From positions 868,001 through 932,000 of the forward strand of contig NZ_JACHWH010000002.1 of NCBI RefSeq assembly GCF_014191255.1: DNA of 64,000 nucleotides. The letters run 5' to 3'. A program made the translations under genes and the position numbers. The DNA comes from Amycolatopsis bartoniae. Its GTDB lineage: Bacteria > Actinomycetota > Actinomycetes > Mycobacteriales > Pseudonocardiaceae. Positions 57,958-64,000 of the stretch are shown here, one piece after another; positions within the stretch are counted from its first letter, which is position 1; every line of letters starts with the position of its first letter. The notes below the pieces were generated by a model. The model was given only the letters and a program-made list of their open reading frames with translations, had not been told where the DNA came from and searched no databases.

Positions 57958-58869
57958 TCACCAGGTGATCTCCTCGCAGCGCTTGGCCTGTTCGCAGGGC
58001 TCGATCTGCAGCGTGGCGTGCTTGATGTCGTAGCCGTTGGCCAGCAGGTTCTGCGCCTGTGAGAGGACCTGCGCGGGCACGGCGTGCTGCTCGACGGCGA
58101 GGTGCGCGGAGGCGACCTCCATGCCCGAGGTGAGGGTCCACACGTGCAGGTCGTGGACGTCGCGGACCCCGGCGAGCGAGGTGAGTTCGGCGGCTATGCG
58201 CTCGACGTCGACCTCGGCGGGGGCGTGCTGGAAGAGGATGCGCAGGGCTCGTTTGGCCAGCGCCACGGTGCGGGGCAGCACGAACAGCCCGATGGCGACA
58301 CCGATGATGGGGTCGGCGTAGCGCCAGCCGGTGGTGAGCGTGATCGCGCCGCTGACGAGGACGCCGACGGAGCCGATGAGGTCGGCGAGGACCTCGAGGT
58401 ACGCGCCGCGGACGTTGAGGCTCTCCTTGGCGCCGGAGCGGAGTAGCGCGAAGGCGGCCAGGTTGGCGACGAGCCCCGCGACAGCCGTCAGCAGCACGGG
58501 AAGCCCCGGAACGGCGGGCGGGTCGCTGATGCGCCCGACCGCCTCGGCGAGCACGTAGGCGGCGACGCCGAAGAGCAGGACGGCGTTACCGAGGGCGGCG
58601 AGGACCTCGGCCCGGTACAACCCGAAGGTGCGCCGGTAGGTCGGCCCGCTGCGCCGCGCCAGGACGATCGCCGTGAGGGCCATTCCGAGCCCGAAGACGT
58701 CGGTGAGCATGTGCGCGGCGTCGGAGATGAGGGCCAGCGACGAGGTCAGCACCCCGACGACCACTTCGAGCAGCAGGAACACGACGCCGATGACGAGCGC
58801 CACGACGAGGCGGGGCAGGTGCCGCCCGGACGCGCTCGGGACGTGCCCGTGGCCGTGACCGTGGCCCAT
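57958..58869 (-). CDS. CDF family metal cation exporter (CzcD-like)
   Basis: 303 residues from ATG 58869; GAGGAGG lies seven bases upstream. A His-rich N-terminus (MGHGHGHGHV) precedes six membrane helices. Helix 2 has SLALISDAAHMLTDVFG (HxxxD) and helix 5 LEVLADLIGSVGVL, the zinc-site pairs of CDF exporters. The cytoplasmic C-terminal domain has VRDVHDLHVWTLTSGMEV. It likely exports zinc, cobalt or cadmium in exchange for protons. Its promoter overlaps a palindrome typical of metal-sensing ArsR/SmtB operators. Confidence 0.9.
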   Translation of the reverse strand: MGHGHGHGHVPSASGRHLPRLVVALVIGVVFLLLEVVVGVLTSSLALISDAAHMLTDVFGLGMALTAIVLARRSGPTYRRTFGLYRAEVLAALGNAVLLFGVAAYVLAEAVGRISDPPAVPGLPVLLTAVAGLVANLAAFALLRSGAKESLNVRGAYLEVLADLIGSVGVLVSGAITLTTGWRYADPIIGVAIGLFVLPRTVALAKRALRILFQHAPAEVDVERIAAELTSLAGVRDVHDLHVWTLTSGMEVASAHLAVEQHAVPAQVLSQAQNLLANGYDIKHATLQIEPCEQAKRCEEITW

Positions 58870-58894
58870 GGGTCGGCCTCCTCTCGTCGTGGGC

Positions 58895-58923
58895 AACATA
58901 TAGCGATATGCGCATGTGTGCAA
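58895..58923 (-). promoter_or_regulatory. CDF exporter promoter with overlapping AT-rich palindrome
   Basis: On the minus strand TTGCAC (58923-58918) and TATGTT (58900-58895) are 17 bp apart. The palindrome CATATAGCGATATG (58897-58910) and the next one ATGCGCAT (58908-58915) cover the -10 and spacer. AT-rich dyads at this place are usual for ArsR/SmtB-type metal repressors. No regulator gene is adjacent. Confidence 0.65.
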
Positions 58924-59039
58924 TACAGGGTAGCCTTACCTGCTCGGAAGGTACCGCTCTCGCGCGCCACGCGCACGGGGTCCCGGATGCCGGGCAGTGA
59001 GGGGGGTGCGCTAGAGTTCTCACGTCGCACAGCGATGTG

Positions 59040-59112
59040 GCCCTCGTAGCTCAGGGGATAGAGCACTGCCCTCCGGAGGCAGGTGTCGCAGGTTCGAATC
59101 CTGCCGAGGGCA
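59040..59112 (+). tRNA. tRNA-Arg (anticodon CCG)
   Basis: 73 nt. Acceptor stem GCCCTCG pairs with CGAGGGC. The D arm holds AGCTCAGGGGATAGAGC. The anticodon arm is CTGCC-CTCCGGA-GGCAG with anticodon CCG. The T arm has GGTTCGAATCC. The discriminator is A; CCA is not encoded (ACCC follows). It is followed at once by a strong terminator. Confidence 0.97.
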
Positions 59113-59127
59113 CCCAGTGAAGGCCCC

Positions 59128-59164
59128 AGAAGCTCCCGTCGTTTCGACGGGAGCTTCTTTTTTT
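59128..59164 (+). terminator. intrinsic terminator of tRNA-Arg
   Basis: AGAAGCTCCCGTCG and CGACGGGAGCTTCT form a 14-bp perfect stem with a TTT loop, followed by seven T residues. This is the clearest factor-independent terminator in the window. Confidence 0.95.
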
Positions 59165-59894
59165 GCCTCAGCGCACACAGCGGCGGCAACCCCACACCCA
59201 CTCAGCCAAGACGGCGAGCCTCGCTTCGGCACGACGCCGAGTTACTTCGATGTCGCGAACGGAAAGCAGCACGGGTCACAGCAGAGCCGCATGGGACCGG
59301 AGGCCCGAGAAGGGCCCCGTTCCCCGGCAAGGAATATCGATCACTGATCACATTCAGGCGCGACGGGCACACCTAGAGCAATACTCCCTCACCGACAGTC
59401 TCCGTGGCCACAGCACACCGCAATCGATTTCGACATTTTCCCACGGAGTGGCAAGATCAACTGTTTGCGATACGCCTTTTGGGTGGTCGCGTTTTGTTGA
59501 CACGAGGCGAAAAAGAGCTACTGAATGTAGCGCAACAAGGGTCAACTAGATTAATCTCCGATTTTCCTTCGCAGAGCTAACACTCTTCGAAAGATACTAT
59601 CAATCGCCTGAACTGGTCATTTCACTTTCTGCAACTCGCCATATGCGCTGGTGATGAGGCCCGCTGGCCTGGATTTCGAGAGTGGTGCCGAAATGATCTC
59701 CGATGGGCCGCCGAACTCCGAACGGAACGGGAGTAAGGTCGGGATACCCGATCCGGATTACACCCGTGAGTAGTCAGAAGGAGAGCAGTACCGCCGTAGT
59801 GGCGATCAGCGCAAGAGAAGCGCGGACCCTTCGCTCCACCGAAGGGCCCGCGCCGTTGTTCCGCTCCACCCCTAGCGCGAGGAGAGACAGAACG
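59165..59894. other. AT-rich stretch after tRNA-Arg without a convincing gene
   Basis: The roughly 500 bases from about 59380 to 59700 are visibly poorer in G+C than the flanks (for example runs such as ATTTTCCCACG and GATTAATCTCC). A TTGACA word is present at about 59498. A few frames of 60-130 codons are open but show random composition. No integrase, no transposase and no second copy of the tRNA 3' end was seen. It could be a scar of an integrated element or an untranscribed spacer. Confidence 0.5.
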
Positions 59895-60329
59895 ATGCCC
59901 AGCTTACGCTGGCGACGTAGCCATATGACCCCACCCGAGGTGGGTGATTTCGGCCGGTCTTCATCCGCCGACCGAACCCCGACCGAGAACGTGAACGCAT
60001 ACCGAAAGCCCGTTCATCCCTCTGTTGTGGACGACCAGGGAGCGAGTCCTGACCTGGACCACGACGGCCTCACCGCCATCATCCGGGCCGGATGGCCGTC
60101 CACGCTGCGCCTGATCGCGCTCCTGGTCGTTCCTTTGGCCATCGTGGCTTGGGTGGCACCGTCGGTCGCCGTGGCGATGGCGGTTCCGTTGGTGACCGGA
60201 GTTCTTTGGCTGCTGCGAGGCTCGAAGACGCGGCAACTGCCGCCCGACCGCTCATCCACACCTTCCAGCGAAAAACCTGTGAGGGCCGAATCGGAGGTAC
60301 TCGGCGAAATCGCGGAGATCAGGTCCTGA
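59895..60329 (+). CDS. small two-helix membrane protein, hypothetical
   Basis: 144 residues from ATG 59895 (MPSLRWRRSHMTPPEVG). Hydrophobic segments are LRLIALLVVPLAIVAWV and VAMAVPLVTGVLWLL. The N-terminal 70 residues and the C-terminal tail (SSTPSSEKPVRAESEV) are polar. GAGGAG lies about ten bases upstream. The frame is open further upstream to 59703, but that part looks non-coding. I recognise no family; a link to spread/transfer proteins of integrated elements is possible but not shown. Confidence 0.5.
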   Translation: MPSLRWRRSHMTPPEVGDFGRSSSADRTPTENVNAYRKPVHPSVVDDQGASPDLDHDGLTAIIRAGWPSTLRLIALLVVPLAIVAWVAPSVAVAMAVPLVTGVLWLLRGSKTRQLPPDRSSTPSSEKPVRAESEVLGEIAEIRS

Positions 60330-60388
60330 CGGAACCGATGTGCCACGGGGCCTCGCTCACGTCCCCGATCTCGCGGTTTTCTAAGGCC

Positions 60389-60424
60389 GGTCCTCACCGT
60401 CATCAACTGCTGGCGGTGAGGACC
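60389..60424. terminator. hairpin between convergent genes
   Basis: GGTCCTCACCG (60389-60399) and CGGTGAGGACC (60414-60424) pair perfectly over 11 bases with a 14-base loop. It separates the convergent small membrane gene and the phosphodiester glycosidase gene and may terminate both. No T tract. Confidence 0.6.
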
Positions 60425-60431
60425 CCGGCGC

Positions 60432-61913
60432 TCATCGCACCGTGACGAAATCTCCCACCGCGCGTTCGCCTGTTGCGTCGGACGGGTGGTTCACCAACAC
60501 ACCCCGCACCGCCATGGTTGTTGAGCCGCCGCCGTCCAGGTTCATTGCCTCGGTCGCGCCCAGGGATCGCAGGAAGCGGGCGGCCTCTTCCAGGGTGAAA
60601 CCCTCGCTCACCCCTGGCTGGCGGCCGTCGACCGTGACCAGCAGCAGGTGGCCGCTCGCGTCGATTCCCGCCAGGGTGCGGGGCTGGCGTTGCTCCGACC
60701 ACGCGTAGCCGAACGACAGGTCACGCGGGTCCACCACGCCCTCCGTCGCCGCGTCGATCGACAGGTGGCCGTGGCGCAGGAGGGTCGGCGCGGCGCTCGC
60801 GATGCTCTCCCCCGCCGGCAGGCGCAGGCCCTCCACTGACAGACGATCATGAGAAGCAAGCCAGCCCGCCGAGGCGCCGATTCCTTGCAGCACAACGGAA
60901 CCAGCCGGGACCGAGCCACCCCGCGGGCCGACCGTGGCCCCATGCGCGTCGAGCGTCACCTGCACACCGGGGCCCGTGGGCAACGCGGCCCCGAACTCCG
61001 GCGTGAACGCGACGATCTCGTCCGTGCTCGTGCACGTGAAGTCCTGCCGCGGCGCTGTCGTCGGCTGGGCGTCCGGGCGGCCGCAATCGCGGATCACGCC
61101 CGGCTTCCGGTTCACGCCCTCGATCGCGTGGCTGTCACGGCCACTGCGCACCGTCACGCGGGACGTCGCATCGACGATGCGCGGACCGCCCGGGCCGAGG
61201 ACCAGCGCCGCCCGGTTACCTGCCGACAGTGACTCCACCCGGCCGTCGTACGCGGCCAGGCCCGAAGGCACGCCTTGGTAACCGTCCGCGTCCGAGGTCA
61301 CGAAGAACCCGCCGTTGACCGCGACCAGCGCCCCCGCCACCTCCGACGTCTTCTTCCGCTGCGCGACGGCGCCGTCGTGCGTCGCCTCGACGTCGTACCG
61401 CCGCGGGTCGATCACCGCCACGTGGACCTGCTCGGCGTCCGGCGCCTGGTCCGCGTCGTAGCCCGTCCACTCCGCGGCCGCCGTCGGGAAGCCCGCCGCC
61501 TTGATCGCCGCCACCGCGGCCTGCGCCTCGGCCTGCGAACCGTACGAACCGGTCCGCACCCGGACGCCCTCCGGGCCGTGCGGGGTGTCGGAGAACGCCG
61601 GCCAGCCGATCGTGTCCTGCCGGGCCGGGTAGCCGGCGGCGGAGAGCCGGGCCGCGGTGTCCCTGGCCCACGCCGCCGTGCCCAGCTCGGCGACGGCCGC
61701 CGCGCCGGTGAGGACGTTCGTCGTGGGCGCGCCGATGGTCACCGTCCAATACGGCGCGGTGGGACGGCTCAGGACGCCTGTCCTGACCTCCAGGCCGGGC
61801 GCGACGGCGTGGCTGGTCCAGTGCCAGCCGGAGCCGTCCGCGGCGGCCGCGACAGGGGCGACGGCCGGCACGGTCAGCGCGAGGGCGAGTGCGGGGAGCA
61901 GACGGGAGATCAC
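60432..61913 (-). CDS. secreted phosphodiester glycosidase family (NAGPA domain) protein with SPOR-like domain
   Basis: 493 residues from GTG 61913 (GTG 61946 is an alternative). Signal peptide ISRLLPALALALTVPAVAP ends near AAA. A SPOR-like repeat (RVRTGSYGSQAEAQAAVAAI) lies at about residues 118-150. The C-terminal NAGPA/DUF2233 domain has AVNGGFFVTSDADGYQGVPS, RTLAGIDASGHLLLVTVDGR and ATEAMNLDGGGSTTMAV. Related enzymes cleave GlcNAc-phosphodiester or teichoic-type linkages. It is probably secreted and cell-wall associated; the exact substrate is unknown. Confidence 0.85.
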   Translation of the reverse strand: MISRLLPALALALTVPAVAPVAAAADGSGWHWTSHAVAPGLEVRTGVLSRPTAPYWTVTIGAPTTNVLTGAAAVAELGTAAWARDTAARLSAAGYPARQDTIGWPAFSDTPHGPEGVRVRTGSYGSQAEAQAAVAAIKAAGFPTAAAEWTGYDADQAPDAEQVHVAVIDPRRYDVEATHDGAVAQRKKTSEVAGALVAVNGGFFVTSDADGYQGVPSGLAAYDGRVESLSAGNRAALVLGPGGPRIVDATSRVTVRSGRDSHAIEGVNRKPGVIRDCGRPDAQPTTAPRQDFTCTSTDEIVAFTPEFGAALPTGPGVQVTLDAHGATVGPRGGSVPAGSVVLQGIGASAGWLASHDRLSVEGLRLPAGESIASAAPTLLRHGHLSIDAATEGVVDPRDLSFGYAWSEQRQPRTLAGIDASGHLLLVTVDGRQPGVSEGFTLEEAARFLRSLGATEAMNLDGGGSTTMAVRGVLVNHPSDATGERAVGDFVTVR

Positions 61914-61964
61914 GCCGGAAGTCCAGTCACCACAACCCACCGGCACGTGGCCACCGCGAGGCCC

Positions 61965-63182
61965 TCACGTGAACTTCCCGTCAACCACCGGTTCCCACAG
62001 CCGTGGCGTGCTCCACGCGACCAGCGCCACCGCCAGCACGCACAGCACCCCGCCGCTCACCAGGGCCGCCGTGCCGGAAGTCGCGCTCGCCACCAGGCCC
62101 GCGCGCAGGTTGCCGACGTCCGGGCCCGCCTGCCCGACCATCTGCTCCGCCGCCGCGGCGCGTCCCATCAGCGCGTCCGGGGTGCGCAGCTGGATCACCG
62201 TGCTGCGCGAGACCACCGACACCGTGTCCGCGGCCCCCGCGAGGACCAGACAACCGAGACCGAGCCACGGGTTCGGCGCCAGCCCGAACAGCGTCAGCGA
62301 CACGCCCCAGCCGACTGATCCCACGACCATCACCAGACCGGGCCGTGGCAGCCGCGTGAAGGTGCCCGAGAACACCGAAGCCACCACTCCCCCGACGGCG
62401 ATCGCGCTCAGGAACAGGCCCAGCGTGCGCGGGTTGTCGCCGAAGCGCTCCGCGTTGACCAGCGGGAACAGGCTCACCGGCATGGACAGGACCATCGAGG
62501 CGAGATCCGTCAGCAACGCGCCGCGCACCCCCGGCTCCCGCACGAGGAACGCCAGCCCGTCCGCCACCCCGCGCAGGCCCGGCCGCGAACCCTCCGCCCG
62601 CACGCGCGGCAACCCGAGAACACCGTGGAACGCCAGCAGGAAGGTGGCTGCGTCCAGCGCGTAGCAGCCGCCGAGCCCGAGCCAGCCCAGCGCCACCCCG
62701 GCCAGCGCGGGACCGAGCAACATGGCTCCCTGGAAGGAAATCCGGTTCAGCGCGAGACCCGCGGCGAGCTGCTCCGCGGGCAGCAGGTGGGGGACGAACG
62801 TGCGCGCCGCCGGCCCGCTTCCCGCGCCGAAAGTGGACTGCACGGCCAGCACCGCCAGCAGGACGGGCATCGGCAAACCGCCCAGGAACCCTTGCACCGC
62901 AAGGACAATCGAGCACACCGCCTGGCCGGTGATGGTCCACAGGTAGAACCTCCGCCGCTCCACGCGGTCCACCAGCGCTCCGGCGAACAGTCCGAACGCG
63001 AGGATCGGCAACGCCTGCGCCAGCGCCGCCGCGCCCGTCCACACCGTGCTGCCCGTGGCCCCCCAGACCTGGAACAGCACCGCCACGAGCGTCAGCTGCC
63101 CGCCGAACGCGGAGCACGTCCGGCCCGTCCACCAACGTCGGAAGGCGGGCGAAGTGCGCAACGGCGTGAGGTCCAACAGCAC
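61965..63182 (-). CDS. MFS exporter, DHA3/EntS-like
   Basis: 405 residues from GTG 63182 with 11-12 helices. The N-terminus LDLTPLRTSPAFRRWW followed by TCSAFGGQLTLVAVLFQVW is characteristic of the DHA3 (EntS/macrolide-exporter) group, and GALVDRVERRRFYLW is the motif A loop. These transporters export siderophores or macrolides by proton antiport. It is divergent from the NAD kinase gene with 63 bp between starts. No siderophore genes nearby. Confidence 0.85.
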   Translation of the reverse strand: MLLDLTPLRTSPAFRRWWTGRTCSAFGGQLTLVAVLFQVWGATGSTVWTGAAALAQALPILAFGLFAGALVDRVERRRFYLWTITGQAVCSIVLAVQGFLGGLPMPVLLAVLAVQSTFGAGSGPAARTFVPHLLPAEQLAAGLALNRISFQGAMLLGPALAGVALGWLGLGGCYALDAATFLLAFHGVLGLPRVRAEGSRPGLRGVADGLAFLVREPGVRGALLTDLASMVLSMPVSLFPLVNAERFGDNPRTLGLFLSAIAVGGVVASVFSGTFTRLPRPGLVMVVGSVGWGVSLTLFGLAPNPWLGLGCLVLAGAADTVSVVSRSTVIQLRTPDALMGRAAAAEQMVGQAGPDVGNLRAGLVASATSGTAALVSGGVLCVLAVALVAWSTPRLWEPVVDGKFT

Positions 63183-63232
63183 CGCGTCACCCTGCCAGCA
63201 CGTGCGCGCCGACGCGAAGCGGTTTTCCTGCC

Positions 63233-63238
63233 TATAGT
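63233..63238 (+). promoter_or_regulatory. -10 element TATAGT for a leaderless NAD kinase transcript
   Basis: TATAGT ends seven bases before the GTG at 63246. This is the spacing at which transcription would start at the first base of the start codon. No ribosome-binding site lies between them. Leaderless GTG starts are common in actinobacteria. Confidence 0.6.
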
Positions 63239-63245
63239 CGGCCCC

Positions 63246-64000
63246 GTGGGGATCGGAAACATCGGGCTCGTCGTGCACCCGAGCAAACCCGTCGACTCGT
63301 CCGTGCGCACGATCCTCGACTTCGCCGCCGGCCACCGGTGCCGGGTGCTCGTGCGCAAGTCCCAGGCCGCGCGGGTGCCGGAGGCCGAAACGGTGCCCGA
63401 CGAGGAGTTCGCCGGGCAGGTGGACGGCATCCTCAGCCTCGGCGGGGACGGCACGATGCTCGGCGCGCTGCGGCTCGTCGTCGGCACCTCCGTGCCCGTG
63501 CTCGGCGTCAACCACGGCAACCTCGGCTTCCTCGTCGAGGTCCAGCCGCACCAGCTCGAAATGGCGCTGGAGCAGCTGGTGCGCGAGGACTTCACGGTCG
63601 AACCACACAGCTGCCTGACCACCGGGGAGCACACGGCGTTCAACGACCTCGTGCTCACCCGGCTCGGCCGCGGCGCCGTGTCGGTCGATCTGACGGTCAA
63701 CGGCCAGCAGTTCGGCTACTACCGCTGCGATGCGCTGGTGGTCGCGACGCCCACCGGCTCGACCGCCTACAACTACGCCGCCGGCGGGCCGGTCGTCTCG
63801 CCGTCCGCGCCCGCGCTCGTGGTCACGCCCGTCGCGCCGATGGCCGGGGTCAGCCGCCCGGTCGTGCTCGGGCCCAGCGACGAGATCCGCCTGCACCTCG
63901 CGCCCGACAGCGCGCCCGTCGGGCTGGAGGTCGACGGCACCGAGGCGGAGCACCTGGCACCGGACGGGGTGGTCACCGCCCGCCTGCTCCTGGACGCCGC
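63246..64000 (+). CDS. NAD(+) kinase, partial at window end
   Basis: At least 251 residues from GTG 63246, still open at the window edge. The ATP-NAD kinase motif DGILSLGGDGTMLGAL has the GGDGT phosphate loop; VNHGNLGFLVEV, FNDLVLTRLG and DALVVATPTGSTAYNYAAGGP are further conserved blocks. It phosphorylates NAD to NADP in the cytoplasm. The C-terminus lies beyond the window. It probably uses a leaderless start. Confidence 0.93.
   Translation, partial: MGIGNIGLVVHPSKPVDSSVRTILDFAAGHRCRVLVRKSQAARVPEAETVPDEEFAGQVDGILSLGGDGTMLGALRLVVGTSVPVLGVNHGNLGFLVEVQPHQLEMALEQLVREDFTVEPHSCLTTGEHTAFNDLVLTRLGRGAVSVDLTVNGQQFGYYRCDALVVATPTGSTAYNYAAGGPVVSPSAPALVVTPVAPMAGVSRPVVLGPSDEIRLHLAPDSAPVGLEVDGTEAEHLAPDGVVTARLLLDA

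Noticed and set aside
59354-59545. 63-codon minus-strand ORF in the AT-rich stretch
   Set aside because: Average length for a chance frame in lower-GC DNA and without a start signal or a family pattern.

Overview
The window is about 64 kb of GC-rich DNA with many GTG and TTG starts. Gene order and families point to an actinobacterium of the Pseudonocardiaceae, probably Amycolatopsis-like. Support for this comes from a NucS mismatch endonuclease and no MutS in view, a DUF3558 lipoprotein, an Asp-type MurA, an AfsR-like SARP regulator, and an Arg/Gly-rich insert in Rho. The genus is inference.

Right half (about 31.4-56.3 kb): the conserved actinobacterial core block, almost all on the minus strand. 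In transcription order it holds argS, lysA, hom, thrC, thrB, rho, rpmE, prfA, prmC, a threonylcarbamoyl-AMP synthase, wecA, an atpI-like gene, atpBEFHAGDC, a DUF2550 gene and murA. It covers Asp/Thr/Lys amino-acid synthesis, transcription and translation termination, tRNA modification, arabinogalactan priming, the F1Fo ATP synthase and the first committed peptidoglycan step. A divergent M16-peptidase-like gene and a PduO-type cobalamin adenosyltransferase sit between murA and DUF2550. Beyond argS come DUF3105 and DUF305 membrane proteins, a CDF metal exporter with an operator-like promoter, tRNA-Arg(CCG), about 0.8 kb of AT-rich DNA without a convincing gene, a phosphodiester-glycosidase protein, an MFS exporter and the start of an NAD kinase that runs off the window.

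Left half (1-31 kb): accessory and metabolic genes. These are a hydrolase fragment, a GNAT acetyltransferase, a TetR/MFS pair, an alkaline-phosphatase-like protein, a PTS-dependent dihydroxyacetone kinase operon (dhaKLM), a DUF3558 lipoprotein, a sodium:solute symporter, nucS, a NUDIX hydrolase, an enoyl-CoA hydratase, a 969-aa AfsR-like regulator, a GT-B-like protein with a small overlapping ORF, and a second STAND (NB-ARC/TPR) protein. Next is a small catabolic cluster (EthD-like protein, IclR regulator, LigI-like amidohydrolase, SDR, carboxymuconolactone-decarboxylase-like protein), then a dicarboxylate symporter, an ehuABCD-type ABC importer, a MeaA-type B12 mutase and a LysE exporter.

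The most unusual signals are non-coding. First, seven copies of a TTGTCAACAA-type motif are spaced 61-63 bp apart between the convergent IclR and amidohydrolase genes (20871-21258); the array begins inside the amidohydrolase 3' end. Second, a long inverted-repeat element occurs twice (4811-4965 and 23412-23614). Its stem arms differ between copies but keep pairing through compensatory changes, and the second copy supplies the last codons of the dicarboxylate symporter. Third, AT-rich patches carrying the same TTGTTGACA-like words lie inside an SDR gene and the M16 gene.
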